Notes: generated by a model from the sequence alone, not told the origin. DNA of 56,255 bases from Ardenticatenales bacterium (GCA_020634575.1 JACKBM010000045.1:1-56255); one strand, 5' to 3'. Shown: positions 16,312 to 25,443, numbered from the stretch's first letter. Numbers and translations are program-made.

Positions 16312-17628
16312 ATGAAATTTCGTATTCTAAAATATGTTTTGCTTTTGGCAGCGTTCCTGCTGGCTGGCTGCCGCTGGACAGGGAACAGCAGAGGCCCAAC
16401 GCCCCCTCAGGTCACGCCAACCCTGGCCGGCCCTATCATCGTACCCACCATCGCAGCGGTGGCCCCGAGTGCAATACCGGCCACAGCTGTCAGCCCAACC
16501 AGTAGGCCAAACGAAGAGACAGTTGAACCCGGTATCACCGCAACAGCGGTAGCCGCCGAGGCTGTGGTGGCGAATGAGCCCAGCCGCATTGAGTTTCCGG
16601 CCGGTGCCACAACCGGTACCTACACCGGTAACCTGGACCCATATTCTGCCCGCCAGTACATCTTCTGGGCACAGGCCGGGCAAATGGTGCACATTACGCT
16701 GCATTCAACGCAAGAGTCGGCCGGCTTCTCTTTTTATGGCATCGTCGATGGTCAGCCCCTTAAGCGGGTCGAAAACGAGGTCGCGACCTGGGATGATATG
16801 CTTCGCTTTACCCAGGATTTTGTGCTGACTGTACAGACCCGTGAGTTTGCCGAAGAATACACCCTGACGCTCACCATCGAGCCCCTGCCCGGCGCAACCG
16901 ACCTGGAAATCTGGCCAATTGTCGATGCCAGTACGGGCTATATCGTTGGCGGTACCGACAACGCGGGTAACTGGCTGCCGGCTGAGGCCGCCTTGGCGCC
17001 GCTGGACGCTGGCCTGCTCATGCAAGCCTACGACGACTATTTCCTGCAAGATCTGGTCACCGCTCGTGTCAATCCGCAACAAAGCCCCGTCTGTGCCCAG
17101 CCTTTGGCTGCTATCGACGGCGAACCAGAACTGGGTGAAGCGTTGCTCATCTCGGGCCGCTGGAACAGTATGCCCCGTCTACCTTTTTACGGCGTGAGTC
17201 CCGAACCCTACGTCAGCATCGTGCGTGCCGAACTGCTGGCCGCTGGCCTGGTGGACCCGGTTGTCAACATCGAGAGTGTCACCCTGGTTGATCTGGAAGG
17301 GGATGGCATAGATGAAACAATTGTGGTGGCGCAGCATGTGGACGTCAGCAATCCGGCGGTGGCTGAGGACGATTACGTGCTGGTGCTGCTGCGCAAAATT
17401 GTGAATGGCGCCGTCGTCAACCTGCCGTTACACGCGGATTTTTATGCCAGCGCCAATGATCTCACCTACCCCAGCCAATACGCCCTGCAAATGGTCCGGG
17501 ATCTGAATGGGGATGGTGTGCTGGATATTGTCCTGCGCGGTGAGCGCTACGAAGGGCGTTCACTAGAAATCTTCTCGGTTGACGGTGACAACAGCTACCT
17601 GGCCCTGCGGGCCGACTGCCAGCCCTAG
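16312..17628 (+). CDS. Lipoprotein with FG-GAP-like calcium repeats (438 aa)
   Basis: The ATG at 16312 places MKFRILKY before a hydrophobic core and lipobox LLAGC (Cys about residue 20); an ATG seven codons upstream is an alternative. A Thr/Pro/Ala-rich linker (about 25-90) leads to a pre-peptidase-C-terminal-like beta domain (about 95-190, with GTYTGNLDPYSARQYIFWA). A C-terminal region has two Asp-rich loops, DLEGDGIDETIV and DLNGDGVLDIVL. Those loops match the calcium-binding turn of FG-GAP/VCBS integrin-alpha-like repeats. It follows the Ser/Thr kinase by 153 bp on the same strand. Like that kinase it exposes D-x-D/N-G-D/N-G motifs outside the cell, so a shared surface role is possible. 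Confidence 0.75.
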   Translation: MKFRILKYVLLLAAFLLAGCRWTGNSRGPTPPQVTPTLAGPIIVPTIAAVAPSAIPATAVSPTSRPNEETVEPGITATAVAAEAVVANEPSRIEFPAGATTGTYTGNLDPYSARQYIFWAQAGQMVHITLHSTQESAGFSFYGIVDGQPLKRVENEVATWDDMLRFTQDFVLTVQTREFAEEYTLTLTIEPLPGATDLEIWPIVDASTGYIVGGTDNAGNWLPAEAALAPLDAGLLMQAYDDYFLQDLVTARVNPQQSPVCAQPLAAIDGEPELGEALLISGRWNSMPRLPFYGVSPEPYVSIVRAELLAAGLVDPVVNIESVTLVDLEGDGIDETIVVAQHVDVSNPAVAEDDYVLVLLRKIVNGAVVNLPLHADFYASANDLTYPSQYALQMVRDLNGDGVLDIVLRGERYEGRSLEIFSVDGDNSYLALRADCQP

Positions 17629-17760
17629 CCCGAAAACATCACGTGAAAACAGCGGGCCACTGGACTAAGGGACCATGGATTTGGTTGACGAAGCGCCCCT
17701 CAATCTGCGATGCTAGTCACTGCTGAAATCAGCAGGAATTTTCATGAATCGTGGGCGTGG

Positions 17761-19269
17761 ATGAGCAAGCATCAACATATTGTCCTGGTCGTCGATGACG
17801 ACCCAACGACATTATTAAATATCAAGCAGCTGCTGGCCGGTGAACCGTACGAGCTGATGACCGTGACCAATGCGAAACGGGCCCTCGAGTTGACCAGCCG
17901 CATCCTGCCAGATCTCATTTTGCTTGATGTCGTGATGCCACAAATGGATGGCTTCGCTGTCTGCAAGATATTGCGCGAGCGGGAAGGCGCCGCCAATATC
18001 CCCATCCTGCTGCTCACCGCCCTCGATGACCCGGAAAGCCGCCTCAAGGGGTTGGAACACGGCGCCGACGATTTTATCTCCAAGCCATTTGATGCCGTCG
18101 AACTCAAGGCGCGCGTCCGCACCATTCTCCGGCTGGATAGAGCCCGGCGGATCAATGCGGTTCGGGATCGTTTTAACTGGGTCCTGGAAACGGTACAGAC
18201 CGGTTTTGTCATCACCGACCGGCGCGACCGCATCCTCTACGCCAACCCCACCGGCCGGCAGATCCTCGAACTGACATCCGACGAAACCAGCCTCACCTTT
18301 TTGGAGGCGGCGCTACAGCATTGCACCCTCCGACCAGAACATCTCTGGACCACCTGGCCGGCGCCCTTACCGGCCGGATCCCGGGAAAAACGATTGCTCA
18401 TCCGACCCCAATCCAGCTTTGCCCCGGCGCAATGGCTGGAAGTCGAGGTGCTGCAACAGGAAAAAGATCCCGATCAACAACGCGTCATCCAGTTGCGCGA
18501 CATCACGGAAGCGATGCAGTCGCAGCAAAATGTCTGGACTTTCCACCGCTTCATCTCTCACAAACTCCGCAGCCCAATTAACACGCTACTCGCCGGCGTC
18601 GAAATGTTGCACGAATCCCTGGAGATGTTTGAAACGGAGGAGATCCAGGACATTGTCGATATGGGCTATGAAAGTTTGCTCCGCCTCAAAAACGAAGTGA
18701 GCGACATCGAACAGTTTGTGGGTGTTAGCCGGGACGTCGACACCAATACACCGGCCCACTGCCGGGATCTACCTGGTCTGGTCAAGGAAGCTAACAAGCT
18801 GCTGGAGCTGGAAAGCGTCCAGGTTGAATGCCCGGCTGAGCTTGCCGATCGGCAACTGCTGCTGTCGCTGCCAGCGCTCACCCTTATCCTGGCCGAACTC
18901 ATGGACAACGCCGCCAAGTTTCATCCCCGGCACCAACCTGCTCTGCAACTTGAGATGGTAGCGCTGGATGACACCCATGTTCGGCTACGCCTGTTGGATG
19001 ACGGCGTGCGCCTCCCCTCCGCCTTGCTGGAACAGGCCTGGCAGCCCTACTTCCAGGCGGAAGGCCGCTTTACCGGCGAGGTCGACGGCATGGGGCTGGG
19101 CCTACCGATGGTCGCCGCCCTCGTCTGGCGTGCCGGCGGCGACTGCCGGATGTTGAACCGGCCGGATCAACCCGGCATCATCATCGAACTGGATATTCCC
19201 ACACACCCGCAAGCCCTGGCTGCCAGCACCGCACCCGCCCACGTCACCAGCCCAACCCACCAAACCTGA
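17761..19269 (+). CDS. Hybrid response regulator-histidine kinase (REC-PAS-HisKA-HATPase)
   Basis: The protein has 502 residues from ATG 17761, chosen because the REC domain begins there (IVLVVDDDPTT). Order: REC domain (about 5-125; phosphoacceptor Asp56 in LILLDVVMPQMDG and the conserved Lys in FISKPFD), PAS-like domain (about 140-255), dimerisation/phosphoacceptor helix with His267 in FISHKLRSP, and an HATPase_c domain. In the last, LILAELMDNAAKFH is the N-box, and DDGV and DGMGLGLPMV are the G-boxes. An N-terminal receiver means it is itself switched by an upstream kinase, probably encoded elsewhere, and then signals on. No transmembrane segment is present, so it is cytoplasmic. No cognate output regulator is adjacent. 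Confidence 0.9.
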   Translation: MSKHQHIVLVVDDDPTTLLNIKQLLAGEPYELMTVTNAKRALELTSRILPDLILLDVVMPQMDGFAVCKILREREGAANIPILLLTALDDPESRLKGLEHGADDFISKPFDAVELKARVRTILRLDRARRINAVRDRFNWVLETVQTGFVITDRRDRILYANPTGRQILELTSDETSLTFLEAALQHCTLRPEHLWTTWPAPLPAGSREKRLLIRPQSSFAPAQWLEVEVLQQEKDPDQQRVIQLRDITEAMQSQQNVWTFHRFISHKLRSPINTLLAGVEMLHESLEMFETEEIQDIVDMGYESLLRLKNEVSDIEQFVGVSRDVDTNTPAHCRDLPGLVKEANKLLELESVQVECPAELADRQLLLSLPALTLILAELMDNAAKFHPRHQPALQLEMVALDDTHVRLRLLDDGVRLPSALLEQAWQPYFQAEGRFTGEVDGMGLGLPMVAALVWRAGGDCRMLNRPDQPGIIIELDIPTHPQALAASTAPAHVTSPTHQT

Positions 19270-19360
19270 AACGCCTATCTCGTGCCCGGCCCCATTGTCA
19301 ATTTCCGGCAGATCATGCTATCGTTGCGGTAGCGATTGGCAGCCATAATGGAAAGGACTT

Positions 19361-19795
19361 ATGAGCAGTGCGCGCCAGGCGAGAATACTCTTTTTCAGCT
19401 TGCTAGCTGGCCTTATGCTGGCCGAGCTTCTCTTCCGCAACGCTGGCGCCCTGCTGTTTAATCTGGAAGGCTCGGCTGCGGAGCTGGGCCTGAGCCCAGG
19501 CAGCCAGCAAATCCGCCTGTTTCTGCTGATCCTTTTGGATGGCATCGCCGGCGGCGGCGCAATTTTAGCGGCGCTGGCCTATTGGCGACGCGAATACGCC
19601 GACCTGGGCCGCGTCGGCGTCTACCTGGCCACTGGCGGGTTGATCGCCCATGGGACCTATCAATTTCTGGTCGGCGCTTTCCAGGTAGCCGACAGCGGCC
19701 GCATTATTCTCTTTATCGGCATCTTTTATTTTCTGCTGGGCATCGCCACCACCCGGGCGGGCGACCGGCTCCTCGGCAGCAAACGCCGCCGCTAA
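19361..19795 (+). CDS. Small integral membrane protein, unknown function (144 aa)
   Basis: The ATG at 19361 is preceded by GGAAAGGA. About four transmembrane helices can be read near residues 9-30, 52-74, 83-103 and 112-130, with basic loops (YWRREY) and a basic tail SKRRR, giving a cytoplasmic C-terminus. No known motif stands out. It ends 20 bp before the TPR membrane protein at 19816 and lies in a same-strand run with that gene and a NarL-type sensor kinase, so cotranscription is likely. Function cannot be assigned. Confidence 0.65.
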   Translation: MSSARQARILFFSLLAGLMLAELLFRNAGALLFNLEGSAAELGLSPGSQQIRLFLLILLDGIAGGGAILAALAYWRREYADLGRVGVYLATGGLIAHGTYQFLVGAFQVADSGRIILFIGIFYFLLGIATTRAGDRLLGSKRRR

Positions 19796-19815
19796 AGAAC
19801 AAGTTTGAGAAGTTT

Positions 19816-20580
19816 ATGGACAGACGTTGGAACTGGTATTGGATTGTGCCGCTTATCCTGGCACCGATCTTGTTTGCTATTACGCAAAACGCCATCTACC
19901 TGTGGGTTGGCTTTGGTGCAGGCGTACTGCTGCTCTGGCTATTCCGCCACCTGGCGCTGCCTCCCCATCTGCACAACGCGGTCAAACTCTACCGGCGCGG
20001 TCAGCTGGAAGCCGCCCTGGCAGCGGCAACCCAGGCAATAAACAAAAGCCCCGACCGCTGGGAAACCTACCACACCCGCTCCCTGATCAATTTTGGCCTG
20101 TCAGATCTGGCCGGCGCGGAAAAGGATGCCCGGCAGGCCGTGTCTCTGAAGCCCACGGTATCGACAGGTCATATCGCCCTGGGTCAGGCGCTTTACTGGC
20201 AGGCCAGATACGAGGAGGCCCAGGCCGCCTACAAGGAGGCTATCCGCCATCAGGCGCGTGAAGGTCTCAACCATTTTTACCTGATCATGACCCAATACCG
20301 GCTGGGCCAGTTTGAAGATGTGGCCATAACGGCGCCCTTTGCTCTGAAACTGGGCATCAACAATCCCTCCTTCATGCTGCTGGCCTATTACTATCTGCTA
20401 GACAGCCTGGAACGGTTGAACCGGCCGGATGAAGCCGCCGCCGCCCTGGAACAGCTCAAACAACATGAAATGGGTCTGGAACCGTTTCAAGATGATCTGG
20501 CCTCCGTCTCCGGCTTCCCCGCGCTGCCCGCGTTGCGCCAGGATGTCAGAGCCATTGCCAGCCGGCTAGCGACCGCCTGA
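19816..20580 (+). CDS. Membrane-anchored TPR protein (254 aa)
   Basis: The frame extends upstream to 19582, but that part overlaps the previous gene in another frame. The ATG at 19816 gives MDRRWNWYW followed by two hydrophobic helices (about 9-26 and 30-48). The soluble part contains about four TPR-like helical repeats (for example AVKLYRRGQLEAALAAATQA and ALGQALYWQARYEEAQAAYK), a scaffold for protein-protein contacts on the cytoplasmic face. It is 7 bp upstream of the sensor kinase start at 20588, so the two are almost certainly cotranscribed. A role as partner of that kinase is possible but not shown. Confidence 0.75.
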   Translation: MDRRWNWYWIVPLILAPILFAITQNAIYLWVGFGAGVLLLWLFRHLALPPHLHNAVKLYRRGQLEAALAAATQAINKSPDRWETYHTRSLINFGLSDLAGAEKDARQAVSLKPTVSTGHIALGQALYWQARYEEAQAAYKEAIRHQAREGLNHFYLIMTQYRLGQFEDVAITAPFALKLGINNPSFMLLAYYYLLDSLERLNRPDEAAAALEQLKQHEMGLEPFQDDLASVSGFPALPALRQDVRAIASRLATA

Positions 20581-20587
20581 TTCGCAG

Positions 20588-22207
20588 ATGTACCGTCTGC
20601 CGCTACCGCTGCATGATCCCGTCTTTGCCCTGCGCCAGCAGATCTTGCGCCAGCTGCTGCTGGTCACCGCCGGTGGCGCCACCCTTTACCTGCTCCTTGG
20701 GCTTTCGCCATGGCTGGGCAGCCGCCTCTATCCCTGGGATGGTTTGGGACTCCTCCTGCTCAGCCTCGCTTGCTTTGGCCTGATCCGCGTGCCCCGCTGG
20801 GGGCATCACCTGGCCGCGACCATCTACATCGCCGGCATCTCCCAGCCCATCTTCTTCGCCTCCCAGTTCTACGGAATTCAACATCCTGTCAACGCCTTTT
20901 ACCTGCTCGGCGTTCTGGCTTGCGGACTGCTCATTGGCGACTGGTTTGTCGTCGCCTGGACCGCCTCTTACGGCCTGTTTATCGCCTTCTGGGGGTATGG
21001 GGAATGGCAGGGTCAATACCCCATGCCGGACCCGATCACAGACCTCGCCACGATGGTCGCCACCGTTGCCTTCTGGTGGCTGTTGCTGCTGCTGACCGCC
21101 TGGCTCACCCGCTTTCTGACCCGCCATATGGAAATTGGTCAGGTCACAGCGCGCAGCCAGAGTGAGACCATCAACCGGACCCTGGCGGCGCTGACCGCCA
21201 CACCGGATGTAACGGCAATGCTGACCGAGGTGTTTGGCTACTTCACATCGCTGCTGGGCGCGACCCAGGCCACGCTCTGGCTGCGCCAGGCGGGGGAAGT
21301 ACACCCACATCTACTCCTGTTGGACGGGGAAGTGCAACCGGCCGGCAACCTCCCTTTGCCCGCCGCCCACCTGGAAAATTGGGGTGAAATCCAGCAAGGA
21401 ATCAGTAAGAAAAGCGGCGCGGAACAGATCATTCATTTGCCCTTGCAAATACAGAGCCAAACCGTGGGCTATATCAGCGCGACCTTGCCCCGGCAGCACC
21501 CTGTGCCTGAGTCCGAGTTGCTACTGCTGGAGCGTCTGGCCCAGCAAGTCACCCTGGCGCTGCGCCTGGCTGAACTGCACGAACAGGCAGAGAGCAATGC
21601 GATCCTGCAAGAGCGCAACCGGCTGGCTCGAGAGATTCATGACACGCTGGCCCAGGGCTTTACCGGCATCGTCATCCAATTGGAGGCCGCCGAAGATCTG
21701 CTGCCGCCAACGGCCGGTGCGGCGGTTGATCATCTTGACCGCGCGCGCCAGCTGGCGCGCGACAGCCTGGTTGAAGCGCGCCGCTCCGTGCAGGCCCTGC
21801 GCCCTCTGGCCCTGGAACAACAGGATTTACCCGCCGCCCTGCGCCAGATGCTGGCTCGCATCACCAACGGCAGCGGCCTTAAGGCTGCTTTCGAGTTAAG
21901 CGGGGAGCCCATCCCCTTGCCCGAAGGTGTGGCAGCTGATCTGCTGCGGATCGGGCAGGAGGCGGTCACCAATAGCCTGCGGCACAGCGGCGCCGGCCAG
22001 TTGACGCTGCGGCTGGTATACCGGCCGGATACCCTCAGCTTACAGCTTGAGGATGATGGGCGCGGTCTGGCTGAACAGATCCCCCCATCCGGCCATGGTC
22101 TCACCAGCATGCGCGAACGGGCCGCCCGCCACGGCGGCAGCCTGCAAATTGACCAGCCTGCCACAGGCGGCACCCTGATCTCCGCCCAAATCCCCCTCCA
22201 GACCTGA
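20588..22207 (+). CDS. NarL-type sensor histidine kinase (HisKA_3) with multi-helix membrane and GAF-like domains
   Basis: This is a 539-residue kinase. Five or six N-terminal transmembrane helices (about residues 20-180) form an input module without a large extracellular loop. A GAF-like domain (about 200-330) follows. The HisKA_3 box ERNRLAREIHDTLAQGF carries the phosphoacceptor His351. The HATPase_c domain shows IGQEAVTNSLRHS, DDGRGL and GHGLTSMRERA, characteristic of the NarX/DegS/LiaS group. This group pairs with NarL-type regulators; one is encoded at 23504, beyond a membrane-protein gene. The start ATG 20588 is 7 bp after the TPR gene. The signal is unknown; a membrane-embedded input suggests an envelope or lipid-phase stimulus. 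Confidence 0.9.
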   Translation: MYRLPLPLHDPVFALRQQILRQLLLVTAGGATLYLLLGLSPWLGSRLYPWDGLGLLLLSLACFGLIRVPRWGHHLAATIYIAGISQPIFFASQFYGIQHPVNAFYLLGVLACGLLIGDWFVVAWTASYGLFIAFWGYGEWQGQYPMPDPITDLATMVATVAFWWLLLLLTAWLTRFLTRHMEIGQVTARSQSETINRTLAALTATPDVTAMLTEVFGYFTSLLGATQATLWLRQAGEVHPHLLLLDGEVQPAGNLPLPAAHLENWGEIQQGISKKSGAEQIIHLPLQIQSQTVGYISATLPRQHPVPESELLLLERLAQQVTLALRLAELHEQAESNAILQERNRLAREIHDTLAQGFTGIVIQLEAAEDLLPPTAGAAVDHLDRARQLARDSLVEARRSVQALRPLALEQQDLPAALRQMLARITNGSGLKAAFELSGEPIPLPEGVAADLLRIGQEAVTNSLRHSGAGQLTLRLVYRPDTLSLQLEDDGRGLAEQIPPSGHGLTSMRERAARHGGSLQIDQPATGGTLISAQIPLQT

Positions 22208-22412
22208 CCGGATCCGGCCAGCTGCCAGACATTATGGTGGTCAGCATGGTGCTCGCCGCCAGAGAGTTGATGCCCCAGGTGCCGACCCTGAAAGGATCTG
22301 AATCCCTTCGCCTGCCGCCGCCCCATGACTTTTGTCCAATCAGAAATTCAATATAGACAAAACCAAGAAACTGGTCTAGAATACCTGTACAAATACTGAA
22401 CACAGGTGAAAA

Positions 22413-23450
22413 ATGCTTGCAGAAACCAGACAAAACCTCGCAAAACTTAGCAGCAACCGGGCCATGTGGCTGGGAATACTTTTTAGCCTGATCGTCACCG
22501 GCATGACCTGGGGGCTGAATCGGCTGTTTCTGACCAATATCGATCTGCTACCGGATCGGCCAGGTTTCTGGTACGCCTGGCAGCTGCGCTACCCCGATTT
22601 CTGGACCCATTTCACCGCCTGGACTGGTTATGCCCTGCACCAGATCACCTTCTGGGGCATCATCTACTACGCCCAGAAACAGAATTTGCGCTACAGCAAA
22701 GGACTTCATCCCATTAATTTCATAGCGCTTGGCGCTAATGCGTTTTTCATCTTGCTACACCTTCTCCAGACAACGATCTGGTATGACGGTCTGGCCCAGG
22801 ATGTACCCGAACAGACCTCACAATGGTCGGTGATTCTGCTGCTCTGTATGGTGCTCTGGATGGAAAACCAGCGGCGCGGCCTGGTCTTTGGCAAGAAAGT
22901 TGGCTTTCTCACCGAAACTGGCAAAGTGGTCCGTAAATATCATGGCTACTACTTTGCCTGGGCCATCGTCTATACCTTCTGGTATCACCCAATGATTTTT
23001 ACCAGCGGTCACGCCATTGGCTTCTTCTACATGTTCATGCTCATCCTGCAGGGGAGCCTCTTCTTCACCCGCATCCATGTCAATAAATATTGGATGGCAG
23101 TGCAGGAGGTGACCGTGCTGATTCATGCGGTCCTCGTTTCCCTCATGAATGCGGACGGCATGTGGCCCATGTTCCTCTTTGGCTTCTTCGGCATCTTTGT
23201 GGTTACCCAAATGTACGGTCTGGGGCTCAAAGCCTGGCAACGATATGCCTTCTTTGCCCTGTATGCCGGTGGCGCAATCGTCGTTTATGCGGACCGGGGG
23301 CTGAACCGCCTCTTTGAACTGGTCACGATCCCATTGACGGAATATGCTGTCGTCTTTGTCCTGGCGGCCCTGGTCTGGACGGGCATGAAGCTGACCAGCC
23401 GTTGGCAGGGCAGCAGGGAGAGCACCCTCAGGCTGGCTGAGGGAGATTGA
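22413..23450 (+). CDS. Polytopic membrane protein between a kinase and its regulator (345 aa)
   Basis: The start ATG 22413 has AGGTG 5 bp upstream. Nine or more hydrophobic segments are visible along the chain, with short charged loops. Conserved-looking features are many aromatic residues and membrane-proximal histidines (LHQITFWGIIYYA, FWYHPMIFTSGHAIGFFYMF, VTVLIHAVL), which could coordinate a metal or heme. I recognise no named family. Its place between a NarL-type sensor kinase (ends 22207) and the matching response regulator (starts 23504) suggests it is either the sensed component or a regulated target. A 205-bp gap before it leaves room for a promoter, though none is clear. Confidence 0.7.
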   Translation: MLAETRQNLAKLSSNRAMWLGILFSLIVTGMTWGLNRLFLTNIDLLPDRPGFWYAWQLRYPDFWTHFTAWTGYALHQITFWGIIYYAQKQNLRYSKGLHPINFIALGANAFFILLHLLQTTIWYDGLAQDVPEQTSQWSVILLLCMVLWMENQRRGLVFGKKVGFLTETGKVVRKYHGYYFAWAIVYTFWYHPMIFTSGHAIGFFYMFMLILQGSLFFTRIHVNKYWMAVQEVTVLIHAVLVSLMNADGMWPMFLFGFFGIFVVTQMYGLGLKAWQRYAFFALYAGGAIVVYADRGLNRLFELVTIPLTEYAVVFVLAALVWTGMKLTSRWQGSRESTLRLAEGD

Positions 23451-23477
23451 GCCGGCGGCCGTTAAAAGCTGTTTCCA

Positions 23478-23503
23478 GACGCTATTTATCATAAAATAGC
23501 GTC
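23478..23503 (+). promoter_or_regulatory. 10-bp hairpin/palindrome abutting the response-regulator start codon
   Basis: GACGCTATTT and AAATAGCGTC form a perfect 10-bp inverted repeat with a 6-base loop. The right arm ends directly before ATG 23504, leaving no room for a ribosome site. TAAAAT (23492-23497) inside it could be a -10 box giving a leaderless mRNA, or the element may be a protein-binding operator. Confidence 0.5.
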
Positions 23504-24136
23504 ATGGAGGCACAGGCAAAGGTTCGCATTGTCCTCGCTGACGATCATCCGGTGGTCCGGGAGGGTTTGGCAGCATTAATAAACCGCCGGCCGGATCTGG
23601 AGGTTGTGGCAGAAGCAGCCGACGGTCAGGCGGCCGTGCAGGCGTATGCGGAACACCGGCCGGATCTGATCCTCATCGATCTGCGCATGCCCATCATGGG
23701 CGGCGTCGAAGCGATCCAGCAAATCCGCGCCACCGACCCCGAAGCCAGAGCCATTATCCTGACCACCTACGAGGGCGACGAGGACATTTACCGTGGACTG
23801 GCTGCCGGCGCTATGGCCTATCTCCTCAAGGACACGCCGCGCCAGGAGCTCCTGGACACGATTCGCGCCGTCGCCGCCGGCCACAAACGCATCGCCCCAG
23901 ACATTGCCGCCCGGCTAACTGACCGCCTCCTCTCCCCCACCCTCACACCGCGCGAGATTGACGTCCTCAGGCTGGTCGCGTCTGGCCTGAGCAATCGCAA
24001 CATTGGCGAAACCCTGGCAATCAGCGAAGGCACCGTCAAAACGCATGTCAACAGCCTGCTCGGCAAGCTGGGCGTGGCCGACCGCACCCAGGCAGTCACC
24101 GAGGCATTGCGCCGGGGTATCATTCACCTTGATTGA
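23504..24136 (+). CDS. NarL/FixJ-type response regulator
   Basis: This 210-residue two-domain regulator has a receiver domain (residues 6-125) with acidic pocket ADDHP, phosphoacceptor Asp59 in LILIDLRMPIMGG and the conserved Lys in AYLLKDTP. A LuxR-type helix-turn-helix follows (about 145-205), with LTPREIDVLRLVASGLSNRNI and ISEGTVKTHVNSLLGKL. It is the likely partner of the HisKA_3 kinase at 20588. The ATG is chosen because it gives the normal length for the family and the next in-frame start falls inside the receiver. No Shine-Dalgarno precedes it because a hairpin fills that space. The next gene overlaps its end by 8 bp. Confidence 0.92.
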   Translation: MEAQAKVRIVLADDHPVVREGLAALINRRPDLEVVAEAADGQAAVQAYAEHRPDLILIDLRMPIMGGVEAIQQIRATDPEARAIILTTYEGDEDIYRGLAAGAMAYLLKDTPRQELLDTIRAVAAGHKRIAPDIAARLTDRLLSPTLTPREIDVLRLVASGLSNRNIGETLAISEGTVKTHVNSLLGKLGVADRTQAVTEALRRGIIHLD

Positions 24137-24779
24137 TGGGACTACTCTCCAGCAAGATCTGCGCCAACGCTGGAACTGGCTCACAGATGCCATCAGCGTC
24201 AGCCACGCCCTGTCCGAACCAGTCTGGGAACTGTTGCTGGCTGCCTACAGCGAGCCCTGGCGTCACTACCATACCCTCCAGCATATTCAGGAGACATTGT
24301 CGCTGCTGGACCAGTTTACTCGCCCACGTGGCGACCTCATTCACCTCTCCCTGGCACTCTGGTTTCATGATGTTGTCTATAAGCCTGAAGCAAGGGATAA
24401 TGAAGAAGCCAGTATCATTCTTACCACCACATCCCTCCAGCGCTGGCCCTTGCTTCCGGTAACATTTCGCGAGATTGAAAGACTCATTTTCATTACCAAG
24501 TCCCATCAAACCAGTCGTGACGATATATTGGGACACATCATATTGGATGCTGATTTGGCCATATTAGGCAAGGAGCGAACGCACTACCAGCGCTATTCAG
24601 AACAGATACGAGCTGAATACGCGTGGGTAGATGAGGCAGCGTACCGCTCAGGCCGGACACAAATCCTGCGTCGTTTTCTGGAGCGACCGCAGATTTATCA
24701 TACCAGCCAGATGGCTTCCCTTGAAGGAGCGGCCCGAGACAACCTGCAGTGGGAAATCGGGCAACTCCAGGAAAATTAG
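24129..24779 (+). CDS. HD-superfamily metal-dependent phosphohydrolase (COG4339-like)
   Basis: The frame is open further upstream, but a TTG at 24129 gives a natural start overlapping the regulator's stop by 8 bp and a protein of 216 residues. Motifs typical of this predicted phosphohydrolase family are visible: YSEPWRHYHTLQHI, LALWFHDVVYKP (the HD pair), TKSHQTS and ILDADLAILG. They provide a His/Asp set for binding divalent metal. Substrates of this family are not established; nucleotides or other phosphate esters are assumed. Translational coupling with the response regulator suggests a shared expression unit. The start is less certain than the frame. Confidence 0.82.
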   Translation: MIDGTTLQQDLRQRWNWLTDAISVSHALSEPVWELLLAAYSEPWRHYHTLQHIQETLSLLDQFTRPRGDLIHLSLALWFHDVVYKPEARDNEEASIILTTTSLQRWPLLPVTFREIERLIFITKSHQTSRDDILGHIILDADLAILGKERTHYQRYSEQIRAEYAWVDEAAYRSGRTQILRRFLERPQIYHTSQMASLEGAARDNLQWEIGQLQEN

Positions 24780-25006
24780 TTTGTGACCATGTTGAGCGCA
24801 TGGTGTCTTTGGGATTGAGGTTTCGACAGCGAGTGCGAGAGCAGCAGAAGCAGTACCTCTAGCTGACTTTTCGTAGGTTGATAGCACTACACCTAGCTGT
24901 AAGCACGCGAACTGCCTCATGTCGGACCGAGGAGACAGACAGACGCTTCCCGAGTCTGTTTGCCAACCTGCCCAATGTAGTAAATCGAAAGGTAAGGAGT
25001 AAACGT

Positions 25007-25411
25007 ATGACAAAGCTGACGATGATAGAGGGCATCGGGTCGGCCAATGCTGAGAAAATGTTTATTGCAGGCATTCAAACGACCGAGGCGCTTCTTGAGG
25101 CTGGGGGCACCAAACAAGGCCGTGTCGAACTCGCCGGCAGAACTGGCATTGCCGAATCAGTAATCTTGAGCTGGGTTAATATGGCCGATCTGTTCCGCAT
25201 CAAGGGGATTAGCAGCCAATATGCCGAGCTGCTGGAAGCGGCCGGCGTGGACACAGTGAAAGAATTAGCACGACGCAACCCGGAGAACCTGTTGCAGGCG
25301 ATGATCGAAGCCAACAACAAGCGCAAGATGGTCCGCCGTGTACCGGCGATGGCCCAGGTAACCGGTTGGGTAGAAACAGCCAAATCTACCAACGCCATGG
25401 TCAGTCACTAA
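25007..25411 (+). CDS. DUF4332 helix-hairpin-helix protein (134 aa)
   Basis: The ATG at 25007 has AAGGAG 7 bp upstream. An open frame extends 43 codons further upstream but has no ribosome site and unusual composition. The chain holds two helix-hairpin-helix units, MIEGIGSANAEKMFIAGIQT and FRIKGISSQYAELLEAAGVD, followed by ELARRNPENLLQAM and VPAMAQVTGWVETAK. This arrangement matches DUF4332, whose members are predicted to bind DNA non-specifically; the exact role is unknown. The gene stands alone with a textbook terminator at 25444-25470 right behind it. The 227-bp region upstream holds no recognised gene or RNA. Confidence 0.85.
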   Translation: MTKLTMIEGIGSANAEKMFIAGIQTTEALLEAGGTKQGRVELAGRTGIAESVILSWVNMADLFRIKGISSQYAELLEAAGVDTVKELARRNPENLLQAMIEANNKRKMVRRVPAMAQVTGWVETAKSTNAMVSH

Positions 25412-25443
25412 TCTTCGGCCAGATCAAACAGTAGGAACTACTA

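Noticed and set aside
24780..25006. Riboswitch or small RNA before the DUF4332 gene
   Set aside because: I found no known aptamer core, no conserved stem set and no terminator; the region only looks noncoding.
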